This document shows positions 9,427 to 17,377 of a stretch of DNA of 34,879 nt, piece by piece. Both the position numbers and the translations under genes were made by a program. The stretch spans positions 1 through 34,879 of the forward strand of contig VBJI01000012.1 of assembly GCA_005880875.1 (NCBI GenBank), in the 5' to 3' direction. How positions within the stretch are numbered: the stretch's first letter is position 1; every line of letters starts with the position of its first letter. Below the pieces are notes generated by a model. That model worked only from the letters and a program-made list of their open reading frames with translations. It searched no databases and was not told the DNA's origin. Source of the DNA: Chloroflexota bacterium. Its GTDB lineage: Bacteria > Chloroflexota > Dormibacteria > CF-121.

Positions 9427-10163
9427 GTTTCCTGCTCCTGTCCGAACACGGTGATTTCGGCGAACGTGGAAGACTGGGCTACTCGGGCCTGCCCGATTCT
9501 AATCAGCTCCAGCAGGGCCAGAAACGTGACCACCGCCTCGAGCCGCGTCCGGGCGTGACGAAAGATAGCCGTGAAGTTCATCTGCGGCTGCCTGGAAAGC
9601 ATGGTACGGAGCTCTTCGAGCTTATCCGCCAGGGAGACGTGCTCCATCTCCACCGTCACCTGCTGCGCCGGCGGCAACCGATCGAGCACCTGCTGAAAGG
9701 CCGTGGCCAGCGCCTCGAGGCTCACCTGGACGCGCGCCTGCGGGACCACCTCGGGTTCCAGCAGGCCGGCAAACGTAAATCGCCCGCTGGCGTGCCGGCG
9801 CATCAACGACTCGGCGAGCTGCTTGAAACGCTTGTACTCCTCGAGGCGTCCTTTGATCGCGTCCTCCCAGGCCTGCAGCTCTTCCTCCTCGCCAACCGTC
9901 ACCTCCGGCATCAAGCCGGCGGCCTTGAGCTGGACCAGACGGGCGCCGATCACCAGAAACGCGGCCAGCCGTTCCAGGGGCGGCCGGTCCTGAGCGATGG
10001 CTTTGAGATAGTCGTCGGTGAGGGTGGCGAGCGGAATCGCCTTCAGGTCGACTTCCGCCCGCTGGGCCAGCGTCAACAGCAGCTCGATCGGCCCGTCGAA
10101 GGCCGGCGTCCGGACGATGTAGACGGGATCGCGCTCGAGTTCCGTGGAGATCTCCCGACTCAA
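9423..10163 (-). CDS. scpA: Segregation and condensation protein A (kleisin)
   Basis: Kleisin subunit bridging the SMC heads in chromosome condensation. 246 residues from a TTG start (TTGA overlap with the HD gene). The start of the conserved region is YIVRTPAFDGPIELLLTLAQ, close to the usual FEGPLDLLLHLI, followed by EVDLKAIPLATLTDDYL, LAAFLVIGARLVQLKA and a C-terminal winged helix with VVTFLALLELIRIGQARVAQ. Domain order and length match the family. ScpB follows with a four-base overlap. Confidence 0.95.
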   Translation of the reverse strand: MSREISTELERDPVYIVRTPAFDGPIELLLTLAQRAEVDLKAIPLATLTDDYLKAIAQDRPPLERLAAFLVIGARLVQLKAAGLMPEVTVGEEEELQAWEDAIKGRLEEYKRFKQLAESLMRRHASGRFTFAGLLEPEVVPQARVQVSLEALATAFQQVLDRLPPAQQVTVEMEHVSLADKLEELRTMLSRQPQMNFTAIFRHARTRLEAVVTFLALLELIRIGQARVAQSSTFAEITVFGQEQET

Positions 10164-10660
10164 TTTCGCGTGTCCGCCCGCTGCAGCCGCCGGGTCACCT
10201 CCGACACTGGGTGCGCCGCATGATGCTCAGCCACAATACCGGCAAGCTCCGCCGCCCCGGCGGCGCGCAATCGATCGGCGCCGATTCGCGCGTGGTCCGC
10301 GTAGATCGCATGGCGGCGCGCGAAGCCCGGTTGCGCCCGGAGCAGACGATCGAGCAGACCGGGCGACAGCGCGGCGAGCACCACCGTGAGGCTGCGGTCG
10401 ATCACCGAGAACTCGGCGCCGCTCTTGCCGATGTCGTGGAGGAGCGCCGCCTGCTGGAGCAGCCGGCTGGGCTCGGCTTCCAGCTGGGCCAGGGTGTGGA
10501 GCACGTCGAGCCCGTGCCGCTGGTCGTTGACCGGCAGCTGGAAGAACAGGGTGACGAGATTCGGTCCGAGAATCCGTTCGGCGTCGGCGGACTCGACGGG
10601 GCTCACCTGCGCCGAGGCGTGACGCCAGAACTGGCCGACTCGATGCAGCGCCGAGCTCAT
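10160..10660 (-). CDS. HD-domain protein (putative phosphohydrolase)
   Basis: 166 residues with one HD domain and little else. Metal-ligand motifs are DQRHGLDVLHTL (first His), AALLHDIGKS (the HD pair in HDIG form), HAIYADHARIGADRL and the late pair AEHHAAHP. This pattern fits the HD/PDEase fold used by phosphatases and nucleotidases. It is too short and lacks the HD-GYP signature, so a c-di-GMP phosphodiesterase role is not supported. Substrate unknown. It lies between nadK and scpA with four-base overlaps at both ends, so it is co-translated with them. Confidence 0.82.
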   Translation of the reverse strand: MSSALHRVGQFWRHASAQVSPVESADAERILGPNLVTLFFQLPVNDQRHGLDVLHTLAQLEAEPSRLLQQAALLHDIGKSGAEFSVIDRSLTVVLAALSPGLLDRLLRAQPGFARRHAIYADHARIGADRLRAAGAAELAGIVAEHHAAHPVSEVTRRLQRADTRN

Positions 10661-11505
10661 CCCGGATCGCCATCGGTCAGCGGCAGCCCCCAGCGCAGCT
10701 TCCGTCGAAGCAGCTCGAAGAAGTTTCGGCCCTTGTCGAACTGCACCAGCTGGACCTCCAGGCCGGGCGCGGCGATCTCGATCCGGGCGCCCGGTTCCAG
10801 GGCAGCATTTTGTTGCCCATCGCAGGTCAGGATCGCCGAGGCATTGGGGAGGTGAATGACCACCCGGGCGTTCTCCGGTAAGCCGACCGGGCGGTTGAAG
10901 AGGCTATGCGGGTTCAGGGGCATGAAGACGAGGGCTCGAACATCCGGATGCACGATGGGCCCACCGAGCGACAGCGCATAACCGGTCGATCCCGTTGGGG
11001 TCGAAACGATTACCCCGTCGGCGTCGAACTGGCCGGCCGGCTGGCCGTCAACCGTGACCTCCATCCGGATGAGGTTGATGTCGATGCCTTTGTGGACGAC
11101 CGCGTCGTTCAGGGCATGAAAGACGCGATCCCCGACTCGGGCCTCGAGCAGGGCCCGCCGCTGGAGGCTGAAGTCACCCGCCGCCCAGCGATCGAGCGCT
11201 TTCCCCTCCTCACCGAGCTGCACCTGGGTGAGGAAGCCGAGGCGTCCGGCATTGATCCCGAGCACCGGAACATTGGCGACGGCCGCCTGCTGGGCGGTCC
11301 AGAGCATCGTCCCATCGCCGCCGATACTGACGATCAGTCGGGTGCCGTCGAGGTTGCCGACCAGCGCTCCGGGGCGCTCCTCGGCCGTCGCGCAGTAGGT
11401 CCAGACACGAAAACCGCGCTGCTCGAGCCGGCGGCGCGCGGCCATCACGGGCTCTCCCCCCATGTCGATGCGCGGGTGGCAGACGATCCCGACCGCGTCA
11501 GGCAT
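10657..11505 (-). CDS. nadK: NAD kinase
   Basis: Phosphorylates NAD to NADP using ATP or polyphosphate. 282 residues. Signature motifs are the nucleotide loop LIVSIGGDGTMLWTAQ (GGDGT), GINAGRLGFLTQV, ALNDAVVHKG, DGVIVSTPTGSTGYALSLGG and NPHSLFNRPVGLP. The ATG at 11505 starts eight bases inside the tlyA end. Together with nadE and its glutaminase subunit, the window carries both last steps of NAD(P) synthesis in one transcription unit. Confidence 0.96.
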   Translation of the reverse strand: MPDAVGIVCHPRIDMGGEPVMAARRRLEQRGFRVWTYCATAEERPGALVGNLDGTRLIVSIGGDGTMLWTAQQAAVANVPVLGINAGRLGFLTQVQLGEEGKALDRWAAGDFSLQRRALLEARVGDRVFHALNDAVVHKGIDINLIRMEVTVDGQPAGQFDADGVIVSTPTGSTGYALSLGGPIVHPDVRALVFMPLNPHSLFNRPVGLPENARVVIHLPNASAILTCDGQQNAALEPGARIEIAAPGLEVQLVQFDKGRNFFELLRRKLRWGLPLTDGDPG

Positions 11506-12235
11506 TTGGCTTCAAGTACAACAGGAATTCACGGTTGCCCTTCGCCCCAAGCACGGGCGAGGCTATTTGGCCGGCGACTTGGTAACCGATCTCGCCAGCG
11601 AAACCACGGAGCTCCTTGAGAACTTGCTCGTGCAACGCTGGATCGCGAACCACGCCCCCCTTCCCTACCGCTCCCTTGCCGACCTCGAACTGCGGCTTGA
11701 CGAGGGCCACGACCTCACCGGGCGGACTGAGCAGCTGGCCAACGCGGGGCAGCACCAGCCGGAGCGAGATGAAGGACACGTCGATGACGGCAAAGTCGGC
11801 CGGAAAGGGAAGCTGGTCGAGGTGGCGGATGTTCACCCGCTCCATCACGGTCACCCGTGGGTTCTGACGAAGGCTCCACGCGAGTTGGCCGTAGCCAACG
11901 TCGATCGCCATCACCCCTTCGGCGCCGCGCTGGAGCAGGACATCGGTGAATCCGCCGGTCGAGGCGCCGACGTCGAGGCCGCGGCGACCCCGCGGATCGA
12001 AGCCGAAGGCGTCCAGCGCGGCCGCCAGCTTCTCGCCGCCCCGGCTAACATAAGCCGTCGATCCGGCAACCTCGATCACCTGGTCAACCGCGACCATTTG
12101 ATCCGGCCGATCCGCCGGCGCGCCGGCGACCCGGACCAGCCCGGCCCGAACCATCGCCTGCGCCCGCTCGCGCGACGTGACCAATCCGCGCTCCACCAGC
12201 GCCTGATCGAGGCGGCGCCGTTGAGCCACCATCAT
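11498..12235 (-). CDS. tlyA: TlyA-family rRNA 2'-O-methyltransferase
   Basis: S4 domain (RRRLDQALVERGLVTSRERA) followed by an FtsJ/RrmJ-type methyltransferase: YVSRGGEKLAAALDAFG, GLDVGASTGGFTDVLLQRGA (SAM-binding loop), VIAIDVGYGQLAW-like sequence (reads AIDVGYGQLAW), FAVIDVSFISLRLVLP and VALVKPQFEVGKG. This is the TlyA layout, known to methylate 16S and 23S rRNA ribose positions. I choose the ATG at 12235 because it overlaps the previous stop as ATGA; a GTG at 12241 adds two residues. TlyA-nadK adjacency is common in Gram-positive-type bacteria. Confidence 0.93.
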   Translation of the reverse strand: MMVAQRRRLDQALVERGLVTSRERAQAMVRAGLVRVAGAPADRPDQMVAVDQVIEVAGSTAYVSRGGEKLAAALDAFGFDPRGRRGLDVGASTGGFTDVLLQRGAEGVMAIDVGYGQLAWSLRQNPRVTVMERVNIRHLDQLPFPADFAVIDVSFISLRLVLPRVGQLLSPPGEVVALVKPQFEVGKGAVGKGGVVRDPALHEQVLKELRGFAGEIGYQVAGQIASPVLGAKGNREFLLYLKPNA

Positions 12236-12669
12236 CGCCACAGGCCAAGGCCGATGACGACCCCGAGGACCGCGCCGGCGATCACCTCGATCGGAGTATG
12301 CCCCAGCAGCTCCCGCAGCCGTTCCTGGTGGATGCCGCGGTGGGCAATGAACAGGTCGTCAAGCAATCGGTTGAGGATCATGGCTTGCTGCCCGGCGGCT
12401 CGTCGAACGCCGGTGGCGTCGTACATGACGACGGAGCTGAAGATCAAGGCGAGCGCAAACAAAGGCGATTGGATTCCCTGCATCCGCCCGATCACGGTTG
12501 TCAGCGAGACGACCAGTGCGCTGTGCGAGCTGGGCATGCCACCCGCCGTCGCCAGCCGCCGCACACTCAGCCGATGGAGCAGCACCGAATCGATGATCAC
12601 CTTACTGGTCTGCGCGATCGCCCACGCCACCAGCGGAACGACGAAGTAGGGATTCTGTAGCAGGCTCAC
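12232..12669 (-). CDS. Divergent PAP2-family membrane protein (DUF212 type)
   Basis: 145 residues, hydrophobic with about four membrane segments. The phosphatase-like signature is GGMPSSHSALVVSL, and the family's YDATGVRRAAGQQA and LGHTPIEVIAGAVLGVVIG segments follow. These identify the small divergent PAP2 (YuiD/DUF212) family, whose function is not well established; lipid phosphate hydrolysis is assumed from the fold. GTG start (GTGA overlap with xseB) and an ATGA overlap into tlyA indicate coupling. Confidence 0.9.
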   Translation of the reverse strand: MSLLQNPYFVVPLVAWAIAQTSKVIIDSVLLHRLSVRRLATAGGMPSSHSALVVSLTTVIGRMQGIQSPLFALALIFSSVVMYDATGVRRAAGQQAMILNRLLDDLFIAHRGIHQERLRELLGHTPIEVIAGAVLGVVIGLGLWR

Positions 12670-12884
12670 GGGCTGGTCGCGCGCTGGGCGGCTGGGGCCA
12701 GCTCGCTCAGCCGCCGTTCCGCGTCATCGAGCAGGCGGGCGCATCGGTGAGCCAGCGCCAGCCCTCGTTCGAACATCCGCACGGATTCAGCAAGGTCCTC
12801 CTGCTCTTTGCCGAGTTGCTGGACCGTTTGTTCGAGCTCGGCGACGGCCGCCTCATAATCCATCCGCGCGATGTCCTCGCTCAT
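12666..12884 (-). CDS. xseB: Exodeoxyribonuclease VII small subunit
   Basis: 72 residues, the usual XseB size. The sequence is a helical, coiled-coil-prone small subunit: YEAAVAELEQTVQQLGKEQ, LAESVRMFERGLALAHRCAR and DDAERRLSEL. It pairs with XseA to degrade single-stranded DNA. No xseA lies next to it; the preceding gene is nusB, so the large subunit must be encoded elsewhere or be absent. ATGA overlap with nusB upstream, GTGA overlap with the PAP2-like gene downstream. Confidence 0.9.
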   Translation of the reverse strand: MSEDIARMDYEAAVAELEQTVQQLGKEQEDLAESVRMFERGLALAHRCARLLDDAERRLSELAPAAQRATSP

Positions 12885-13339
12885 CGCGACGATGCGTCCG
12901 GCATGGCGGCCGCCTGATCGCCTGGCCGGCGCCGCGATTCCGCATCCGTCGCGATCCGGCCAAGAATGCCGTTCACGAATTTGCCGGAATCGGGCCCACC
13001 AAACGTCTTGGCCAGCTCGATCGACTCGTTGATCGCCGCCTTGAGGGGCACGCTCGGCAGGAACAGAATTTCGAACGCCGCGATCCGGAGCAGGGTCCGC
13101 TCAACTTTGGCCATCTGGTCGAGCCCCCAGTTGCGCGAGGCCTCCGCCAGCCGGGCGTCGATTTCCTGACGATGCTCGAGAACGCCCAGGATCAGCGCTC
13201 GGGCGAAATCGGCCGTCTCCGCGTCGGCGTGGGATTCCCCGATGTGATACTGGAGCGCGCGCTCGGCATCTCCTCCGTCGGCCTCCAGCTCGAAGAGGAC
13301 TTTCAGGGCGAGCTCGCGGGCCAGGTGGCGCCGTCCCAT
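12881..13339 (-). CDS. nusB: Transcription antitermination factor NusB
   Basis: RNA-binding factor of the rRNA antitermination complex. 152 residues starting MGRRHLARELALKVLFELEA, with an all-helical middle and the conserved C-terminal blocks VERTLLRIAAFEILFLPSVP, KAAINESIELAKTFGGPDS and KFVNGILGRI. Length and motif order are typical. It sits 31 bases after the Asp23 gene, the same efp-Asp23-nusB order seen in many Firmicutes-like and Chloroflexota genomes. Confidence 0.95.
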   Translation of the reverse strand: MGRRHLARELALKVLFELEADGGDAERALQYHIGESHADAETADFARALILGVLEHRQEIDARLAEASRNWGLDQMAKVERTLLRIAAFEILFLPSVPLKAAINESIELAKTFGGPDSGKFVNGILGRIATDAESRRRPGDQAAAMPDASSR

Positions 13340-13370
13340 TAGCGCAGGGCCTCGCCGAGGCGGCGTGGCA

Positions 13371-13727
13371 CTATCCGTCCTCGGGGAACCTCACGTCGCC
13401 GACGAAGACATTCACCTGACGGACCTCGAGGCCGAGCATCTTGTCGATCGCGTCGGCCACCTGCCGCTGCACTTCGGCGGCCACCGTGGGAACGTGGGCC
13501 GAGTGATCAACGACGAGAAATAGCTCGAGGTTGAGCGCGTCGTTGCCCAGGTCGACCCGAACGCCCTTGTACGAGCTGCCCAGGGGCAGCACCCGATGGC
13601 CGTCACGCGCCCGGGCCTGGTACATCCCGGCCACGCCCTGCACCTGGCTGGCGGTCAACGACGCGATATGGGCAATCACCTCGTTGGCGACCTTGACGGA
13701 GCCGAGTGGACGGTCGGTGGGCGACAC
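13371..13727 (-). CDS. Asp23/Gls24 family envelope stress response protein
   Basis: 118 residues from a GTG start. The family core is GSVKVANEVIAHIASLTASQ, VQGVAGMYQ, GVRVDLGNDALNLELFLVVD and VQRQVADAIDKMLGLEVRQV, ending in the V-x-V-F-V-x-D-V-x-F strand (VNVFVGDVRF). Such proteins are small alpha/beta proteins often membrane-tethered by partners; their precise role is unclear. The GTG start shares one base with the efp stop. Position between efp and nusB is the usual one for this family. Confidence 0.92.
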   Translation of the reverse strand: MSPTDRPLGSVKVANEVIAHIASLTASQVQGVAGMYQARARDGHRVLPLGSSYKGVRVDLGNDALNLELFLVVDHSAHVPTVAAEVQRQVADAIDKMLGLEVRQVNVFVGDVRFPEDG

Positions 13728-14284
13728 TAGACGCGCTCCACGTAGGCGCCGGTCCGGGTATCGACCCGGATGACGTCACCTTCGTTGACGAAGAAGGGCA
13801 CGTTCAGCGTCAGCCCGGTTTCAACCGTGGCCGGCTTGCCGCCCCCGGCCGCGGTGTCACCCCGGAAGCCGGGTGCCGTCTGTGTCACCTTTAGATCAAC
13901 GGTGGTGGGAAGCTCGACCCCCAGCGGTTGGCCGTCGTACATGAGGACCGAAATCGCCGAGCTTTCCTTCAAATATTTCAAGCTGTCGCCCAGCTGGTCA
14001 TCATTGATCGGCAGCTGGTCGTAGCTCGCCATATCCATGAAGAAGTGCCGGTCACCGTCGCTGTAAAGGTACTGCATGGAGACCTTTTCGATCCGCGCCC
14101 GGGTGAACCGATCCTTGTCTCGGAACTTCTGATCGATGATCACCCCGGACCGAACGTTGCGCAGCTTGGTGCGGAAGAAGGTATCGCCACGGGCGTTCTG
14201 GCCCTGCTGGAACTCGATCACGACCCATAGCTGACCCTCCCATTCGATGGTCATGCCGTTTCGAAAATCGCTTGGGTTCACCAT
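13727..14284 (-). CDS. efp: Elongation factor P
   Basis: Relieves ribosome stalling at polyproline stretches. About 185 residues; I choose ATG at 14284 (MVNPSDFRNGMTIEWEGQLW), although a TTG three codons upstream is open. Three OB-like domains are recognisable: IIDQKFRDKDRFTRARIEK, YLYSDGDRHFFMD, the domain III start GVELPTTVDLKVTQTAPGFR, and the ETGLTLNVPFFVNEGDVIRV signature. The domain I loop reads QQGQNARGDTFFRTK, which aligns without a gap to QHVKPGKGAAFVRSK of Bacillus EF-P. The tip Lys that is post-translationally modified in many bacteria is therefore Arg, and the flanking PG is NA. Confidence 0.95.
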   Translation of the reverse strand: MVNPSDFRNGMTIEWEGQLWVVIEFQQGQNARGDTFFRTKLRNVRSGVIIDQKFRDKDRFTRARIEKVSMQYLYSDGDRHFFMDMASYDQLPINDDQLGDSLKYLKESSAISVLMYDGQPLGVELPTTVDLKVTQTAPGFRGDTAAGGGKPATVETGLTLNVPFFVNEGDVIRVDTRTGAYVERV

Positions 14285-14324
14285 ATCCGGCAAGCGATTG
14301 TACCCGGTCGTGCCGAGACCCGAG

Positions 14325-14807
14325 CTAGCTGGGTCGGCGGCGGGCCTCGATTTGGGCGAAGATCGCGTTGCGCAGCTGCTGGGGGCGCGGCACCGTGCTC
14401 AGCACCTCGGCGCTGTCCCGGCCCGCCGACTCCAGCTCGATGTCCCCAAACCCCCAGGTCCGGCCCCACAACCCCTGAAAGGTGGTCAGGTCCTGGATTC
14501 GATCGATGGCGATCGACCGGGAAAACTTGGAGACGATGCCCTCGTTCAGAATCACGCGCTGGTCGGTGAGCACGTACTCGTGCGCCCGCCAGCCCCAGTA
14601 ATAAAGGTTGAGCACGGCCAGGCCGGCCACGATCACCCCGAGCATCAGGAAGAGGCGCAGCTCGCCCGCGATCGGCAGCAGAACCGCGACGACGAGCGCG
14701 ACGGCCATCGCGACGATGCTGGTCGCGATCGGGCGCACCAGCACCACCCAGTGTCGCGAGCAGCTGGCCAGGACCCGCTCACCGGGGAGCAGCTCGTGCG
14801 CCTTCAC
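14325..14807 (-). CDS. bPH2 (DUF304)-domain membrane protein
   Basis: 160 residues from a GTG start that overlaps the prepilin peptidase stop as GTGA; an open frame running further upstream to 15146 is a shadow of that gene. The N-terminus is VKAHELLPGERVLASCSRHW, then two hydrophobic segments (around residues 25-70) and a C-terminal bacterial PH-like domain: EYVLTDQRVILNEGIVSKFS, IAIDRIQDLTTFQGLWGRTW and FGDIELESAGRD. Proteins of this type are membrane-bound and of unknown function. The next gene, efp, follows after 40 bases. Confidence 0.88.
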   Translation of the reverse strand: MKAHELLPGERVLASCSRHWVVLVRPIATSIVAMAVALVVAVLLPIAGELRLFLMLGVIVAGLAVLNLYYWGWRAHEYVLTDQRVILNEGIVSKFSRSIAIDRIQDLTTFQGLWGRTWGFGDIELESAGRDSAEVLSTVPRPQQLRNAIFAQIEARRRPS

Positions 14808-15475
14808 GGTGCCTGGGCGAAGAGCGTGATCAGAGTTCCGATGACCAGGAAGGGGCCGTACGGAACGGCCTCCTTCAGGCTGCGAATCCGGGTGATGAGC
14901 AGAATTATCGCCACAAAGCCGCCGAGAAACACGCCGTAGAGCAGGGCGTGGACCATCCGCAAGTTCGATAGCCCGGTCGCCATGCCGATGAACGCCGCCA
15001 GCTTGACGTCCCCGAAGCCGAATGCCTCGGCCCCGAACACGGCCTGCCCGCCGAAATAGAGCAGGAAGAAGATGCCGCCTGCGATCAGGGCGGCGACCGG
15101 GGCAGTCCGCCAATCTGGCCACGGCCAGGTGAGAAAGGCCGTCCACGGGGTGACGAAGGCGAGCCCAAAGGCGATAACCAATCCGGGGAACATGACCAGG
15201 TCCAGGATGTAGCGCGTCTTGAGGTCGAAGGCCAGCACCTGCACCAGCACCGCGACATACACCGAGTCGATAAAGAGCAACGGCTGGATGCCGAGCTGGA
15301 GCGCGAACAGAAAGAAGAGTGCGGCGCCCAGCACCGGCATCAACAACATCTCGATGAGCGACGGTTGGTACTCGATCTCCTCGATCCGAGCCAGCCAGCG
15401 CGACAGGTAATTGAGGCCGGCCCCGACCAGCGCCCCGACCACGGCCCAGGCGAGCGCGATCAGCAGATGATTCAC
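14804..15475 (-). CDS. Prepilin peptidase-like A24 aspartic protease
   Basis: 223 residues with about six to seven hydrophobic segments. The two catalytic aspartates of the A24 family are present, VLAFDLKTRYILDLV (Asp-x-Lys after a membrane helix) and EAFGFGDVKLAAFIGM (GxGD). The protein would cleave type IV pilin-like leader peptides at the membrane. The cytoplasmic N-methylation loop with paired CxxC motifs is missing, so it is a protease-only form or a distantly related GxGD peptidase. No pilin, PilB or PilC gene is in the window, so the substrate is unknown. ATGA overlap with the AroE-like gene. Confidence 0.87.
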   Translation of the reverse strand: MNHLLIALAWAVVGALVGAGLNYLSRWLARIEEIEYQPSLIEMLLMPVLGAALFFLFALQLGIQPLLFIDSVYVAVLVQVLAFDLKTRYILDLVMFPGLVIAFGLAFVTPWTAFLTWPWPDWRTAPVAALIAGGIFFLLYFGGQAVFGAEAFGFGDVKLAAFIGMATGLSNLRMVHALLYGVFLGGFVAIILLITRIRSLKEAVPYGPFLVIGTLITLFAQAP

Positions 15476-16293
15476 GCGCTCAACCGCCCGACCACCGCTC
15501 GCTCGAGCGCTGCCCGCATCGCCGCCTCGGGGGCCGGCTGCCCGGTCCAGATCTCGAAGGCGGCCAGCGCCTGAAAGAGCAACATGGTCAAGCCGTTGAT
15601 GGCCCGGGCGCCCCGATCGCGGGCGCCCAGAACGAGCGGCGTCACCGCCGGCTGGTAAATCAGATCGAAGACGAATTGGGCCGGGGTGATCCAGTCAACC
15701 GGAAAGAGGACGGATTCGCCGTCGCTGCCGACCGGGGTGGCATTCACGATCAGGTCGACCTTGCGCGCCAGCAACGATAGCGATCCAAGCGGTGCCGGTC
15801 CACCCAGCGTGACGCCCAGCTCGCGGCAAACCGCCCGGGCCTGGTCAAGGTCGTTGCTGGACACCCAGATTTTCGCCGTGGCGGCCCCACGCAGCGCGTC
15901 GACGGATGCCCGGGCTGCCCCGCCGGCGCCGAGCACCAGCGCCGCATGACCCTTAGGTTGAAAGCCGGCCTCGTCGAGGGCCTGAAGGAACGCCGCGCGG
16001 TCCGTATTCCAGCCGATCAGGGCGCCGGCCCGGTGGCTGATCGTATTCACCGCCCCCATGACTTGCGCCTCCGGACCCAGGCCATCGAGCAGCCCGGCGA
16101 CCGCCACCGTATGCGGCCGGGTGACGGCCGCGCCCAGGACACGCTGGTCCTGTCGCATGCCGGCCACGGCCTCGGTCAGACCCTCCGGCGGAACCGCGCG
16201 CGGCTCGCAGCGCGCGTCGATCCCGGCCGCCCGGAATCCGGCATCGTAAAGCGCTGCGGCCAGCTCGGCGTCCTCCGCCCCACCGACCAGCAG
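15472..16293 (-). CDS. AroE-like protein lacking shikimate-binding and catalytic residues
   Basis: About 270 residues with the two-domain shikimate dehydrogenase layout: SRLLLVGGAEDAELAA, LGAAVTRPHTVAVAG, VMGAVNTI, LIGWNTDRAAFLQAL, ALVLGAGGAARASVDAL, VDLIVNATPVG, FVFDLIYQPAVTPL and GLTMLLFQALAAFEIWTG. Against normal AroE the length matches, but the SLSP loop is replaced by AELAA, NVTxPHK becomes AVTRPHT (catalytic Lys to Thr), and the NADP-type NRT motif reads SSNDLD. Asn of VNT, Asp of NTD and the late Gln remain. The real start is unclear. No ATG, GTG or TTG lies between the mltG stop and the conserved region; CTG at 16293 or 16290 is the nearest option, and an ATG at 16428 would lie deep in mltG. 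Confidence 0.8.
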   Translation of the reverse strand: MLVGGAEDAELAAALYDAGFRAAGIDARCEPRAVPPEGLTEAVAGMRQDQRVLGAAVTRPHTVAVAGLLDGLGPEAQVMGAVNTISHRAGALIGWNTDRAAFLQALDEAGFQPKGHAALVLGAGGAARASVDALRGAATAKIWVSSNDLDQARAVCRELGVTLGGPAPLGSLSLLARKVDLIVNATPVGSDGESVLFPVDWITPAQFVFDLIYQPAVTPLVLGARDRGARAINGLTMLLFQALAAFEIWTGQPAPEAAMRAALERAVVGRLSA

Positions 16294-16303
16294 GAGACGG
16301 GAC

Positions 16304-17359
16304 TTACTGGAGCCCGTACTGCTTGAGGAGGCGGGCGAACTCGTCGTTGGTCTTGGCGTAGTGATTGTGGCCCTGCGGGTCGGAGAGATAGAAGAAGTAC
16401 CCGGTTTGGGCGGGCTGGAGCGCGGCATCGATCGCCTTGATGCCAGGGTTCGCGATCGGTCCCGGTGGGAGTCCTGTATGTAAATAGGTGTTGTACGGCG
16501 ACGCAATCATGCGGTCCTGGGTGGTTACGGACGACTGCCAGATCCCTTTGGCGTAGAGCACCGTCGCGTCGACCTGCAGCGGCCAGCCGGCCGACAGCCG
16601 GTTATAGATGACGCTGGCCACGAGGGGCCGGTCCTCCTCAAACCGGGCCTCCCGCTCGATCATCGACGCGATGGTCACGATTTGGAGCGGGTTGAGCTTG
16701 CGCTGGGCCGCCTGTCCCTTGCGCGTGTCATCCCAGTGCCGGTTGAAGGCATCGAGCTGGAGCGCAATCAGCTGCTTGGCGGTCCCGTTGCGCGGAATCA
16801 AGTAGGTATCCGGGAAGAGGAAGCCCTCGAGTGACGTCCCCGGCGGCAGATCCTTGAGGAACTCGTATGTGAACGGACCTGCCACCGCCTGGGCCATGTA
16901 GTCGCTGCCCTTGACGACGCCACCCTGATCCAGCACGGCCGCCGTCTTCTTGATCGTGTATCCCTCTGGGATGGTGACAAAGATCTCGTCGGGAAGAGCG
17001 GTTTGCAGGGCGACCAGGATCTGCACCATGTTGAGATTGCGGCTGAGCTGGTAGGCGCCGGCCTGCACGTTGCGGTCCAGGTGCTTGTAGCGAGCGTAGA
17101 GGTCGAAGACGGTCACCGAATCGATCAATCCGGCGCGGTGCAGCGTATCGGCGACTTCGTGGAAGGTCGCGCCCGGAGGGACCACGAAGCGCACTTTCGC
17201 GTTGGCCGGATTGGCCGGTTGGTGCAGCTGGTGATCGACCCAGTTGTAGGCGAGCACGCCCGGGATCCCCAGCGCGGCGGGCAGCAGGAAGAGGATGGCG
17301 ACGAACCACTGGACGCAGCCCAGCGCACGGCTGCGCCGGCGCGGCGCTGGCTCATTCAA
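16304..17359 (-). CDS. mltG: Endolytic murein transglycosylase MltG (YceG)
   Basis: Cleaves nascent peptidoglycan strands at the membrane. 351 residues, TTG start, a membrane helix at about residues 14-38 (VQWFVAILFLLPAALGIPGV), a LysM-like region (VVPPGATFHEVADTLHRAG) and the YceG domain: AGAYQLSRNLNMVQIL, TIPEGYTIKKTAAVLDQ, LEGFLFPDTYLIPR, TIASMIEREARFEEDRPLVA with the catalytic Glu, VIYNRLSAGWPLQVDATV, NTYLHTGLPPGPIANPG and YFFYLSDPQGHNHYAKT. Complete. It follows a DUF1292-like remnant and ruvX, the usual ruvX-mltG order. Confidence 0.95.
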   Translation of the reverse strand: MNEPAPRRRSRALGCVQWFVAILFLLPAALGIPGVLAYNWVDHQLHQPANPANAKVRFVVPPGATFHEVADTLHRAGLIDSVTVFDLYARYKHLDRNVQAGAYQLSRNLNMVQILVALQTALPDEIFVTIPEGYTIKKTAAVLDQGGVVKGSDYMAQAVAGPFTYEFLKDLPPGTSLEGFLFPDTYLIPRNGTAKQLIALQLDAFNRHWDDTRKGQAAQRKLNPLQIVTIASMIEREARFEEDRPLVASVIYNRLSAGWPLQVDATVLYAKGIWQSSVTTQDRMIASPYNTYLHTGLPPGPIANPGIKAIDAALQPAQTGYFFYLSDPQGHNHYAKTNDEFARLLKQYGLQ

Positions 17360-17377
17360 CCGGCTGGCTGGAGTCAG

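Noticed and set aside
13727-14284. RGD tripeptide in EF-P as a cell-adhesion motif
   Set aside because: It lies in the cytoplasmic decoding-site loop of a translation factor; the match is accidental.
14325-15146. 273-residue frame as one protein with the bPH2 domain
   Set aside because: Its first part lies antiparallel in frame sense to the prepilin peptidase coding region and is not protein-like; a GTG with a GTGA overlap gives a sensible start at 14807.
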